DNA from: DATFLS01 sp964413425
GTDB lineage: Bacteria > Fidelibacterota > JAANXI01
Length of the DNA stretch: 40,494 nt
Assembly: GCA_964413425.1 (NCBI GenBank)
Contig: CAYPST010000024.1
Span: forward strand, 1 to 40,494
Reading direction: 5' to 3'
Part shown: positions 17,754 through 26,071 of the stretch, piece by piece
Layout: each line of letters starts with the position of its first letter
Position numbering within the stretch: position 1 is the first letter of the stretch
Translations under genes and position numbers: made by a program
Notes under the pieces: model-generated
The model's database searches: none
What the model was told of the DNA's origin: nothing
Seen by the model: only the letters and a program-made list of their open reading frames with translations

Positions 17754-18236
17754 TTACACAGAGCGGTTCAACCACCAGACAGAGATGTTAAGGGCGGCGG
17801 CGAAAGTGACCCAGATCCAGTATGGTACGAACAGCAGAGAAGCGGCCACGGAAATTTCACGGCCCTGGAGTATATACCATCCGATAGCCACCCACAGCAG
17901 CAGAATGTCTGCGATTGCCCATCCCGGCTGTCGCATGCCAAAAAAGATACCCGACCAACCGGCATTAAGGATAAGCTGCACTACAAAAAGCAATAATAAC
18001 AACTGGACGAGCGGTTCACTTCGCTCTTTCCAGAGAAGCCAGCCCGAGATGCCCATCAGGATATACAGCAGTGTCCACACCGGAGCGAAGAGCCAGCTGG
18101 GCGGAGTCCACGGCGGTTTCTGCAGCGTTGGGTACCAGGTGCTCACTGATTGAGAGGTAAAGAACGATCCCAGGCCGGCAGTGCCAAAACATAAGAGTAG
18201 AACGATAATAAGTGACAGGATATTTTGTTTCGTCAT
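17754..18236 (-). CDS. tspO: TspO/MBR-family membrane protein
   Basis: A 160-residue protein with five membrane helices and the Trp-rich TspO pattern: WYPTLQKPPWTPPSWLFAPVW in two parts (a loop then helix 2), LNAGWSGIFFG in helix 3, and the final segment ALNISVWWLN. TspO proteins bind tetrapyrroles and affect porphyrin or stress signalling. The ATG has a CGGAGA site seven bases upstream. It is followed downstream by the acyl-CoA ligase, with THX between on the other strand. Confidence 0.95.
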   Translation of the reverse strand: MTKQNILSLIIVLLLCFGTAGLGSFFTSQSVSTWYPTLQKPPWTPPSWLFAPVWTLLYILMGISGWLLWKERSEPLVQLLLLLFVVQLILNAGWSGIFFGMRQPGWAIADILLLWVAIGWYILQGREISVAASLLFVPYWIWVTFAAALNISVWWLNRSV

Positions 18237-18409
18237 CGGCAGTCTCCGATAATTGGCTGTTGCATTGATTGTTTTGCGGTCCCACTCCTCAAACCGTTAA
18301 AAAGCAGTAAGTACCCTCCCTGGGAAGTCTTCAAAGTTTATTGGCAATTCATCTGAAATCATCGCCGCATCTTCATTCCCGGATTTTCCCGGAGAATCCC
18401 GGGGTAAAA

Positions 18410-19417
18410 CTATTCCTCCTCGTAACCGGAGGTCTCGCTGGCCTGCGATGAACTTTGTGGCTGCGAGGCGGGTTCTGGTTGTTCCCGACGCAGTTGATGT
18501 TTCCCATGAATTACCGACACCACAATAGTGCCTATTAAAATTACTGCGATAACGAGCAGCGCAATCCAGACCGGGAGATGGATCCATTCGGAGAGCAGCA
18601 TTTTCAGTCCGACGAATACCAGAATCGCAGACAGACCATAATGAAGGTACTCGAACAGCTGCATGATACCGGCCAGGGCAAAGAACATTGCCCGCAGTCC
18701 CAGAATGGCAAACACATTAGAACTGTAAACAATAAAAGGATCTCTGGAGATTGCGAGAATGGCCGGGATGGAATCCACGGCAAACATCACATCCGTTGTC
18801 TCGATTACGAGAAGCACTATGAAAAGGGGTGTGGCGAATAATTTTCCGCCTGACCGGGTGAAAAAGTGATCTCCGTGATACCTCTGGGTGACCGGAAATA
18901 TTCTACGCGCCAGTTTTAAGACGGGATTTTTTTCGGGATCCACTTCTGCGTCTTTCTGCACGGCCATTCGAAAGCCGGTGTATAATAAAAAGAAACCCAG
19001 GACATAGATAATCCAGTGAAATCGATTAATGAGAGCGACACCGGCAAAGATAAACAGAGCCCGGAAAATTAATGCACCAAGTATCCCCCAGAATAACACC
19101 TTGTGCTGGTATCGGTTCGGGACACCGAAATAACTGAATATCATCAGGAAGACAAACAGGTTGTCCATGCTCAGGGACTTCTCAATAAGGTATCCGGAGA
19201 GATACTGGAGTGCCAAGTCTGTATCGGCGTAAATCAGGAGTCCTACATTGAATAATAAGGCCAGAATAATCCAGACAGCCGTCCAGATAAGCGATTCTTT
19301 GATGGTGATCCGATGTGCCTCTCGATTAAAGACGCCAAGGTCGATTGCCAGCATGATAATGACAAAAATATTAAAACCGATCCAGAGAAGTGTCTCGTGG
19401 GGCAGGGCAGTCTGCAT
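18410..19417 (-). CDS. TerC/Alx-family membrane protein
   Basis: A 335-residue integral membrane protein of the TerC family, linked in other bacteria to manganese export and metal loading of secreted proteins. Diagnostic segments are LAIDLGVFNREAH, SLSMDNLFVFLMIF and VIETTDVMFAVDSIPAILA, each with acidic residues inside helices. The last 30 residues are polar (Gln, Ser, Glu). An upstream TTG at 19462 would add 15 residues, but the ATG at 19417 matches the usual family start; neither has a clear ribosome site. I looked for a manganese riboswitch (yybP-ykoY type) upstream and saw none. Confidence 0.92.
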   Translation of the reverse strand: MQTALPHETLLWIGFNIFVIIMLAIDLGVFNREAHRITIKESLIWTAVWIILALLFNVGLLIYADTDLALQYLSGYLIEKSLSMDNLFVFLMIFSYFGVPNRYQHKVLFWGILGALIFRALFIFAGVALINRFHWIIYVLGFFLLYTGFRMAVQKDAEVDPEKNPVLKLARRIFPVTQRYHGDHFFTRSGGKLFATPLFIVLLVIETTDVMFAVDSIPAILAISRDPFIVYSSNVFAILGLRAMFFALAGIMQLFEYLHYGLSAILVFVGLKMLLSEWIHLPVWIALLVIAVILIGTIVVSVIHGKHQLRREQPEPASQPQSSSQASETSGYEEE

Positions 19418-20120
19418 AGGATTAGGATTGTCTAAGGAATTCAGCGTTATATTTTCGGCCAACGGTATTGCATAACAGCGGCATGGGAGACAGCGTCATC
19501 AGACAACTCAGTATGAGAATAAGCGGATCCGGTGAAGGATTTTGTCTGTAACGCCAGAAATGTATTAAAGGAACTCCCTGGCACGCAACAGTATCTGACC
19601 GCAGCCAGCGATTGCACCCGTATATGGTCCGGTTCCCACTGAGATACATCAACAGTGGTCTGCACATCCGTATACAATTGGATGGAGTAGGAAATACAAG
19701 AGTGGAAGGATTACTGAACAATTGTATACCTCGCCTGATTATCCTGTTTTCTTTGCATTCTGCTCAGTTCATACACCGTGAAATCTAAAGCATTTCGCAT
19801 GGTTTTGAAACAAGAAACACAGCAAGTCGGCGGGACGTTATATTCGGATATAATGACAGTGTGTCGTGTGTTAGGTTTCTCACACAACCTCTTCGTATCA
19901 GGCGCTTATTGCAGGCTTCCTGGCGGAAGAGGCTTCCGCATGCCCACCCCGAATAGATGTATCAGGGATGTTTCTGAGGCAACCTTGATAGTCATAATTT
20001 TTCTGTCATCTGTGTTAATCTGTGGAACTCCGTGGCTTTTATATTTCTTGAAATTGGTTTTTGTGAATAACTGTCCGGGTGCTTATTTTCAATACAACAT
20101 GGAACGCAAAGGTGGTATCA
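19418..20120. other. Gene-free spacer before zwf
   Basis: No convincing gene is seen in either strand. The left 260 bases carry open frames without ribosome sites or family resemblance. A TCTGTG word repeat lies at 20003-20041. The final 20 bases hold the AGGTGG ribosome site for zwf. Confidence 0.5.
20003..20041. repeat. Degenerate TCTGTG word repeat
   Basis: Three spaced copies of a TCTGTG or TCCGTG core with a step of about 10-11 bases, ending GGCTTTTA. The same string, interrupted, is present at about 117-194. Confidence 0.6.
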
Positions 20121-21584
20121 ATGAGTGAACAGCACAATCATCGGCATCTGTTTGTCGTCTTCGGCGGCACGGGTGATCTGATGCAGCGCAAGTTGTTGCC
20201 GGCACTCTATGCTATAATGAATAAGGGATATCTGGCGGCTGAAGATTGCGTCATCCTGGGAGTAGCCAGAAGTAAGGATTGGGATGATCAGTCGTATCGC
20301 CAATGGGCTGCAGAGGACATCTCGGAACATGCAGAGGTCTCCGGCAAAGAAGCAGGAACCTGGTGTTCCCGATACGTTCATTTTCAGTCTATCGGCAATC
20401 AGGAGCCGGATGACTACCGGCGCCTGGCCGACCGGATTCAGTCACTGGAATCCGAATACAATCTTCCCGGGAACCGGGTGTTTTATCTTGCCATTCCCCC
20501 ATACGCCTATGCTTCGACGACAGAGGGCTTAGGAGAGGTGGATCTGAACACCAGTCCCGGCTGGACCAGAATTGTCATCGAGAAACCCTTCGGGCACAAC
20601 CTGACCTCCGCCAGGAAATTAAATGAAACCATGCATCACTACTTTACCGAGCAGCAAATCTACCGCATCGATCATTATCTGGGAAAAGAGACGGTACAGA
20701 ACCTCCTGGTCTTCCGGTTCGCCAATCCGATTTTCGAATCGCTCTGGAACCGGGATCGGATTGCCAATGTCCAGATAACGGTGGCAGAGGACAACGGCGT
20801 CGGGCACCGGGCCGGCTATTACGATCGGGCCGGCGCCCTCCGGGATATGGTGCAAAATCATCTGACCCAGCTGCTCACGCTGATGGCCATGGAAATCCCC
20901 TCGGCATTTGATGCGGATGCCATCCGGTCAGAGAAGGTGAAAGTACTGCGGTCCGTGACTGCGATTCAACCGGTGGATGTGGTGTTCGGGCAATATGCCG
21001 CAGGCAGTCTGAATGGCCAGACCGTTCCGGGATATCTGGACGAACCGGATATTCCCGATGATTCAAAGACAGAAACTTATGTGGCCATGCGCCTGGAGAT
21101 TGCCAACTGGCGCTGGCAGGGGATTCCATTCTACCTGCGGACCGGCAAACGCCTGCCGGAACGCCTGACCCAGATTGTGGTCCGGTTTCGGCGGCCACCG
21201 GTCTCCATATTCAGTCCCTACGATCGCTGCACGGTGAGTTCGAACGCCCTGGTGATCTCCTTGCAGCCTAATGAAGGCGTGGACCTGCAGTTTGAAGTGA
21301 AAATGCCCGGCGAGCCGCTTCAGCTGCAGACCCATGACCTGGGATTCCGGTATGCCGATGTGTTCGAACCGCTGCCTGATGCATATCAAACGTTATTACT
21401 GGATGTTATTCAGGGCGATCAAACCCTCTTCGTCCACAGCGATGAAGTGGAAGGTGCCTGGAAGCTCTATACGCCTTTGCTGGAGGCGTCCCTGCCTGTC
21501 CACTCGTATGACGCCGGTAGCTGGGGACCCCGAAAAGCAGTCAAATTACCAGAATCGTATGATGAACGATGGTTCACTCTGTAA
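20121..21584 (+). CDS. zwf: Glucose-6-phosphate 1-dehydrogenase
   Basis: Oxidises glucose 6-phosphate to 6-phosphogluconolactone with NAD(P)+, the entry to the oxidative pentose phosphate pathway. The dinucleotide loop is FGGTGDL (14-20), the substrate-binding EKPFG is at about 154-158, and the active-site RIDHYLGKE is at 182-190 with the catalytic His. The C-terminal half has RTGKRLPER and the usual ending. At 487 residues it is normal. The frame extends upstream to 20079, but the ATG at 20121 has AGGTGG upstream and begins MSEQHNHRHLFVVFGGTG. It overlaps the lactonase gene by 16 bases. Confidence 0.97.
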   Translation: MSEQHNHRHLFVVFGGTGDLMQRKLLPALYAIMNKGYLAAEDCVILGVARSKDWDDQSYRQWAAEDISEHAEVSGKEAGTWCSRYVHFQSIGNQEPDDYRRLADRIQSLESEYNLPGNRVFYLAIPPYAYASTTEGLGEVDLNTSPGWTRIVIEKPFGHNLTSARKLNETMHHYFTEQQIYRIDHYLGKETVQNLLVFRFANPIFESLWNRDRIANVQITVAEDNGVGHRAGYYDRAGALRDMVQNHLTQLLTLMAMEIPSAFDADAIRSEKVKVLRSVTAIQPVDVVFGQYAAGSLNGQTVPGYLDEPDIPDDSKTETYVAMRLEIANWRWQGIPFYLRTGKRLPERLTQIVVRFRRPPVSIFSPYDRCTVSSNALVISLQPNEGVDLQFEVKMPGEPLQLQTHDLGFRYADVFEPLPDAYQTLLLDVIQGDQTLFVHSDEVEGAWKLYTPLLEASLPVHSYDAGSWGPRKAVKLPESYDERWFTL

Positions 21585-22312
21585 GACGTATCAGAAAGGT
21601 TCATGAAAACCTGGATGAGTTATCTCGGGGCGTTGCGGAAGAGAGCGTAAACCGTATTAAGACATCTCTTCACCGCCGGAAGATCTGCTCACTGGTGCTG
21701 GCCGGTGGAAACACGCCTCAACCCTTCTACCATCTGCTGGTCACGGACTACGCAGATCAAATTCCCTGGGAATACGTACATTTTTTTTGGGGGGATGAGC
21801 GATTCGTTCCCCACCATCACCAACAGAGTAATTATCGGATGGTACATGAGTCACTGCTGAAGCCTCTTTCGATACCGGAGCGAAATATCCATGCGATGCC
21901 CACCAATCATCCCACAGTGGTGGATTGCGCGCAGGCCTATGAGGATCATCTGCAATCCGAGTTCCGGACGGAGTTTCCGGTATTTGACCTGGTGGTGCTC
22001 GGGATGGGGGCTGACGGACATACGGCTTCCCTTTTCCCGGAGACCGATGCGCTGCAGGAACAGGAGAACTGGGTGTGTGCTTCGGAGGCGCCGGATCCGC
22101 CCCGGGAGCGCATTACACTGACCTATCCGGTGTTAAACAACGCCAGAAATGTGTTCTTCATGGTCAGCGGGGAGCGCAAAGCGGAGGCGGTGCGAAATGC
22201 CTTTCAAGAGGAGAATAGCCGGAATGCCTGCCCGGCTGCATTCATCCGGCCGGAAAAGGGGCCGGTGGTCTGGTGGCTGGACCGGCCGGCGGCGGCGAAA
22301 TTGTCTGAATAG
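21569..22312 (+). CDS. pgl: 6-phosphogluconolactonase
   Basis: Hydrolyses 6-phosphogluconolactone, the product of the preceding gene. It belongs to the DevB/NagB-like family. Visible motifs are LVLAGGNTPQPFYHLL, the FFWGDERFVP segment and VVLGMGADGHTASLFPE, all typical of this lactonase. At 247 residues it is normal. Its ATG lies inside the last codons of zwf, so translation is probably coupled. No 6-phosphogluconate dehydrogenase follows, so the pathway continues from genes elsewhere. Confidence 0.96.
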   Translation: MVHSVRRIRKVHENLDELSRGVAEESVNRIKTSLHRRKICSLVLAGGNTPQPFYHLLVTDYADQIPWEYVHFFWGDERFVPHHHQQSNYRMVHESLLKPLSIPERNIHAMPTNHPTVVDCAQAYEDHLQSEFRTEFPVFDLVVLGMGADGHTASLFPETDALQEQENWVCASEAPDPPRERITLTYPVLNNARNVFFMVSGERKAEAVRNAFQEENSRNACPAAFIRPEKGPVVWWLDRPAAAKLSE

Positions 22313-22582
22313 GAATAGCAAGCTCCTGGCGGTCCATGAGCTGTTTTATGGGGGGAATAGCCATTGAATTCCTTGCCAACACCCAGGAAAAACATTAAAC
22401 TACTTTTCGTTAAATCGTGAAAGCATATTCTTGCTGGAATGAATCGATGAACAACGCCGGGAATCCTCAGGACAGTTAGAGATTCCATCGTCTGATTTCA
22501 AGGCGTCCATTCCAATCGATTCAGTCAATAGGTAAATGACTGTTTCATGGATTCCAGCCATTAAAAAACCGGAGAACATATC

Positions 22583-22885
22583 ATGCCGTTAATTCGCAGA
22601 GACTGGAATCCTGTTGCTGCAGATGAATGGCGGAAAGAAGATTGGTATGCCATCGTGCTGTCTGTGATCGCTTATACCATGCTTACGGTCGGATCTGCAC
22701 TTACCTTTCTTCTCCTCCCCATCGGGTTTATCATTCTGGGAGTCGGAATTGTGGCCACCCTCTTGATGTATTGGGTGATCGATCCCAAACTCCGGATGAT
22801 ATCCACCGAGTACGAAAAGAAACAGAAAGAATATCTGGAGCAACTGGAGGAAATCCAGAGATGGGAGGCCAGAGACCATGACTAG
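22583..22885 (+). CDS. Small two-helix membrane protein of symporter cassette
   Basis: A 100-residue protein, not recognised. It has an acidic/basic N-terminus (NPVAADEWRKEDWYA), two close membrane helices (about 21-42 and 45-66) and a charged C-terminal coiled coil (IDPKLRMISTEYEKKQKEYL and onward). A GGAG site lies before the ATG. The end overlaps the next gene by eight bases. Its layout (two helices plus a cytosolic tail, before a symporter) is like the small partner proteins found with some SSS transporters, which suggests an accessory subunit; this is inference. Confidence 0.75.
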   Translation: MPLIRRDWNPVAADEWRKEDWYAIVLSVIAYTMLTVGSALTFLLLPIGFIILGVGIVATLLMYWVIDPKLRMISTEYEKKQKEYLEQLEEIQRWEARDHD

Positions 22886-22997
22886 AGGATTCGCCGTCGT
22901 TATAGGGATGACTATCGCCTATGCCGCATCATTCATCGGGATGATAGCCGCCTACATCTACTATAAGCGAAACAAACAGAACGCCGATTCCGAATAG
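22878..22997 (+). CDS. 39-residue single-helix membrane microprotein
   Basis: The frame begins MTRGFAVVIGMTIAYAASF, has one long membrane helix (about 5-29) and ends in a basic tail (YKRNKQNADSE). The ATG overlaps the stop of the preceding 100-residue gene by eight bases, and the GGAGG before it lies within that gene. The overlap and the hydrophobic character support it being expressed. Not recognised; probably part of the symporter cassette. Confidence 0.65.
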   Translation: MTRGFAVVIGMTIAYAASFIGMIAAYIYYKRNKQNADSE

Positions 22998-23007
22998 GCA
23001 GGGACTT

Positions 23008-23151
23008 ATGGGCACAATCTTTCTACAAATGCAGCGCATCGGATCGCCGGCGCTGGGGATCATCCTCCCGGCGATTATCTTTGGGTTATCCGTCGTCCTC
23101 ACCTACTTAATGATTCGACATTTTACCAGACGACAGGATTCCAAGGAATAG
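23008..23151 (+). CDS. 47-residue single-helix membrane microprotein
   Basis: It begins MGTIFLQMQRIGSPALG, has one membrane helix (about 16-37) and ends in a basic and polar tail (RHFTRRQDSKE). It starts ten bases after the previous microprotein, with an AGGGA site, and ends 42 bases before the symporter ATG. The positively charged tail predicts an outside-to-inside orientation with the C-terminus in the cytosol. Not recognised. Confidence 0.65.
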   Translation: MGTIFLQMQRIGSPALGIILPAIIFGLSVVLTYLMIRHFTRRQDSKE

Positions 23152-23193
23152 CAGCAGCACAGCTGATCTTTCCTGGATATTACCGGAGGACCT

Positions 23194-25197
23194 ATGATTT
23201 CGTTTGAGAATATTATTTCATTTTCCACCCTGGATTGGATCTGGCTGATCGCATTCATTGTGTTGATGGTGATTTTCGGCGCCTATTTTTATCGTCTGGG
23301 CAAGCGGTCCGAAGCGGATTTCTTTCTGGCAGGCCGCGGGCTTCCCTGGTGGCTGCCGGCTTCCTCGGTGTATGCCACCCACACGGCGACAGATACCCCT
23401 ATTTGGGTGGGGGGCGTGATCTATCGGTATGGTCTGGCGGGATTGTGGTATGCATTTTTCTCGGCCTGGTGTGCAATCAGCGCGTTTGTCTCCACCCGGA
23501 TATTCCGCCGCTCACTGGCCTACAGCCAGGCGGAGTGGCAAACCCTGCGCTTCGGCGGGCTCGGCGCCGAAATGATTCGGGGCTGGCTGGCCGGATGGCA
23601 GGTCTTTATGAATATGTTCGTGCTGGGGTGGGTGGGCATCGCCATGGGAAAAATCTGTAATCTGCTGTTCGGGTGGCCTCTGTGGATTGGCTTGATTGTC
23701 TTCACCAGTCTGGGAGCCATTTATGTGCTGATGTCGGGCTACTGGGGAGTGGTCATGGCGGATTTCCAGCAGGGGGTCATTGTGCTCCTCCTCATCTTTA
23801 TTGTTTCCATCTGGGGTGTGGTAGCCGCCGGCGGCCCGGAGGAGATCATCGCGAAATTGAAGCAGTATAACAGCACCGCCGAGTGGGCCGTCCCGTCTGA
23901 GGTGCAGAACCGGACGAGAGGTCTCATCCGTATATCCGATCCGGAAACCGGGGAGGTGTATGCACAAAATGCAGCCCCGTTTCTTCTGCTGGAATCAGGC
24001 AGTGCAGGTTTGATTACCCGGACTGAAGAAAAAGTGCATGGAATGATTACCCACCAGCAGGCATCGGAGAGCCAGCAGGTTGAAATATTGTTTCCTGCCG
24101 CCGAAGATACGCTGATTGCAGGATACGGCTATCAGGTGGTCTGGACCGCCGGACAAACCGGTAGCCTGGTGGATGTGGACTTCTCCAGGGATGGAGGACA
24201 GACCTGGAGTTCCGTGATGGACAATCACTACGACGGACAGGGGTGGCGGATCAATCCCTTCAGTTTCACCGGCTGGACCCAGGGGCAATTTCCGATTTTC
24301 TGGTTTATCACCATGATGATCATCGCGCTCATCGGCGGGTTCGGAATGGGCACCAGTATCGACTGGTATCCGGAAGCCCAGCGGATTCAGTCGGCAAAGA
24401 CGGTTCGGGACGCGTCCTACAGTATCTGGGCGGGATCTGCCCTGGTGCTGATCCGGAATTCCATCTGGGCAGCGGCGATACTGGGATTTTTTGTGTTGTT
24501 CCCGCACCTGGGGCGCAGTGGCGATTACGAAATGGGCTGGTACGTGATAGGCTTTAACTATCTGCCCATTGGGATGGTCGGCTTTTTCTTCGCGGGCATT
24601 CTTGCCATTCACCTCTCCACCGTGTCCACTCATCTGAACCTGGGTGCGGTGTATGCCACCCGTGATTTTTACCATCATTACGTGAATCCCCGGGCCAGTC
24701 AGCAGAAACTGGTGCAAGTGGGCCGGATATCCACCTTTATTCTGCTCATCGGATCCTTCATCTTCGGGTTGATTATCGGTGAAGAAATCACCCAGTGGCT
24801 GATCTTCGCCCTCTGGATCATGATGGCGGGAGTCTGGCTGCCGAATATACTGCAGGTCGTTTGGTGGCGCTTCAACGCCTGGGGATACCTCAGCGCCTGG
24901 ATAGCCAACCTGGGTCTGAGCTGGCTGGTGGTGTGGGTACTGCCGCATTTCGGGGTGATCCCGTTTCTGCCGGATTACCTCCAGTTCTGGGCCCTGATTG
25001 TCTTAAATGCGTTGATCTACCTCCCGGTCACCTTCCTGACCAAGCCGGAAAATATGGATCATCTGGTGAGCTATTATGTGATGTCCCGCCCCATCGGGTT
25101 CTGGGGACCGGTCAAGCGGGAAGCCAGACGCCGTGGGTTGCTGCAGGAAGAAGAGGAGTATATCCGATCTCAGTTGAAGGGAGACGACGAGAGGTGA
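23194..25197 (+). CDS. Sodium/solute symporter (SSS family) with inserted Ig-like domain
   Basis: A 667-residue secondary transporter of the SSS family. The N-terminal part has FFLAGRGLPWWLPASSVYATH, as two known SSS segments, and VMADFQQGVI at 187-196. After the domain described below, SIDWYPEAQR takes the place of the family NQxxxQR segment. A long polar stretch (about 215-365) interrupts two helices. Its second half contains VEILFPAAEDTLIAGYGYQV and VDVDFSRDGGQTWSSV, a pattern of Ig-like (Kre9/BNR-like) beta domains. Normal SSS loops at this point are far shorter. By the SSS topology the insert faces outside. A CCGGAGG site precedes the ATG. Substrate unknown. Confidence 0.9.
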   Translation: MISFENIISFSTLDWIWLIAFIVLMVIFGAYFYRLGKRSEADFFLAGRGLPWWLPASSVYATHTATDTPIWVGGVIYRYGLAGLWYAFFSAWCAISAFVSTRIFRRSLAYSQAEWQTLRFGGLGAEMIRGWLAGWQVFMNMFVLGWVGIAMGKICNLLFGWPLWIGLIVFTSLGAIYVLMSGYWGVVMADFQQGVIVLLLIFIVSIWGVVAAGGPEEIIAKLKQYNSTAEWAVPSEVQNRTRGLIRISDPETGEVYAQNAAPFLLLESGSAGLITRTEEKVHGMITHQQASESQQVEILFPAAEDTLIAGYGYQVVWTAGQTGSLVDVDFSRDGGQTWSSVMDNHYDGQGWRINPFSFTGWTQGQFPIFWFITMMIIALIGGFGMGTSIDWYPEAQRIQSAKTVRDASYSIWAGSALVLIRNSIWAAAILGFFVLFPHLGRSGDYEMGWYVIGFNYLPIGMVGFFFAGILAIHLSTVSTHLNLGAVYATRDFYHHYVNPRASQQKLVQVGRISTFILLIGSFIFGLIIGEEITQWLIFALWIMMAGVWLPNILQVVWWRFNAWGYLSAWIANLGLSWLVVWVLPHFGVIPFLPDYLQFWALIVLNALIYLPVTFLTKPENMDHLVSYYVMSRPIGFWGPVKREARRRGLLQEEEEYIRSQLKGDDER

Positions 25198-25368
25198 CAT
25201 CACCATCCGTCAGCCTGTGAGTCGCCGGGAAGTAGGGCGCAGGCACCCGCAGGAGATGCTCTGGATCAGGAGCAACGAAGAGATCCCTCCGCTCCGGTCA
25301 GGATGACTCGTTTAAGAGGGGCTGGTGGATACGGATGGCCTGGCAGATACTCTCACATCACATTAAGC

Positions 25369-25426
25369 GAGTCATTCCGAGCGAAGTCCCGGTGTCTGGG
25401 ACGCAGCCGAGGAATCTGGCGGCGGG
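25369..25426 (+). repeat. 58 bp element, copy 1
   Basis: It begins GAGTCATTCCGAGCG and ends GAATCTGGCGGCGGG. The reverse complement of 30628-30685 matches it at 54 of 58 positions by eye. A second shared module (AGAGATCCCTCC) lies to its left at about 25281, so the copies belong to a larger modular family. Confidence 0.85.
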
Positions 25427-25554
25427 AACCGGCACGACTGGTGCACCAATGACTCGCGCGGGCAGTCTGAGGAGCCGGTCCGGATCATGAGTAGCAAAGA
25501 GCCCCCTCTGGATCGTTCATTACTTTATTCGGATAAATCCATCCGAAAAAATCC

Positions 25555-25582
25555 TTGACATCCACATCTCCTGCCGTATATT
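25555..25582 (+). promoter_or_regulatory. Sigma-70-type promoter of the Rrf2 gene
   Basis: TTGACA (25555-25560) and TATATT (25577-25582) are separated by 16 bases. Transcription should start near 25589, giving a leader of about 20 bases that contains the palindrome described next. Confidence 0.75.
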
Positions 25583-25593
25583 AAAATCAGACT

Positions 25594-25610
25594 TAATTAT
25601 CTTATAATTA
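25594..25610. promoter_or_regulatory. Palindrome over the rrf2 start, candidate operator
   Basis: TAATTAT-CTT-ATAATTA is a perfect seven-base inverted repeat whose last base is the A of the ATG. It replaces the normal ribosome-site position, and no SD sequence is visible. It lies just downstream of the predicted transcription start, where a repressor would block expression. Confidence 0.5.
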
Positions 25611-26062
25611 TGATTTACTCCAAAACAACTGAATACGCAGTGAATGCGATGGTCTACCTGGCCGGGGAGTCCACCGGAAGCCGATCCGGGGTGCAGGAGA
25701 TTGCCCGCCGGCTGGATATTCCCGTGCATTTCCTGGGCAAGATCATGCAGAATCTCCGCAAGGGAGACCTGGTGCAGGCCTCCCGCGGACGCAACGGCGG
25801 GTATCGGCTGGTGCTGCCACCTGCAGAAATTACTTTATACGATGTGGTCTCTGTCATTGAAGACCTGGAAAAGTATGAAACCTGCATCTTTGGAATAAAG
25901 GAATGCCGGGCCGGACTGCCCTGTTCCCTGATCTGCGACTGGCATGAGGTGAAGAACCGGATCACAGAGTTCCTGCGATCCCACTCCATTGCGGATTTGC
26001 TGCAGGTGCATTCCTATTGGGTGGAGTATATGAAGCCCTGGGAAACCGGAGAGAATTACTGA
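25610..26062 (+). CDS. Rrf2-family regulator with four cysteines
   Basis: A 150-residue DNA-binding regulator of the Rrf2 family (IscR, NsrR, RirA). The winged helix (about 1-75) shows MIYSKTTEYAVNAMVYLA, the recognition region VQEIARRLDIPVHFLGKIMQ and the wing SRGRNGGYRLVLP. Four Cys follow at 92, 99, 105 and 109. C92-x6-C99-x5-C105 resembles the iron-sulfur ligand spacing of IscR and NsrR, with C109 near the fourth-ligand place. It thus could sense nitric oxide, iron-sulfur status or oxygen. It is nine bases ahead of the sensor kinase gene, so one operon is likely. Which of these signals it senses cannot be told from sequence. Confidence 0.92.
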   Translation: MIYSKTTEYAVNAMVYLAGESTGSRSGVQEIARRLDIPVHFLGKIMQNLRKGDLVQASRGRNGGYRLVLPPAEITLYDVVSVIEDLEKYETCIFGIKECRAGLPCSLICDWHEVKNRITEFLRSHSIADLLQVHSYWVEYMKPWETGENY

Positions 26063-26071
26063 ATATTTGTG

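Larger units (their letters stand above)
25198..25609. other. Intergenic region with dispersed element and rrf2 promoter
   Basis: No gene is seen. A dispersed GC-rich element family fills about 25211-25500, including the block at 25369-25426 that recurs inverted at 30628-30685. The right end carries the Rrf2 promoter and operator. Confidence 0.6.

Noticed and set aside
19418..19770. Possible manganese riboswitch (yybP-ykoY) before the TerC gene, and a 76-codon frame there
   Set aside because: The conserved riboswitch core was not found on the minus strand, and the frame has no start signal or recognisable protein pattern.
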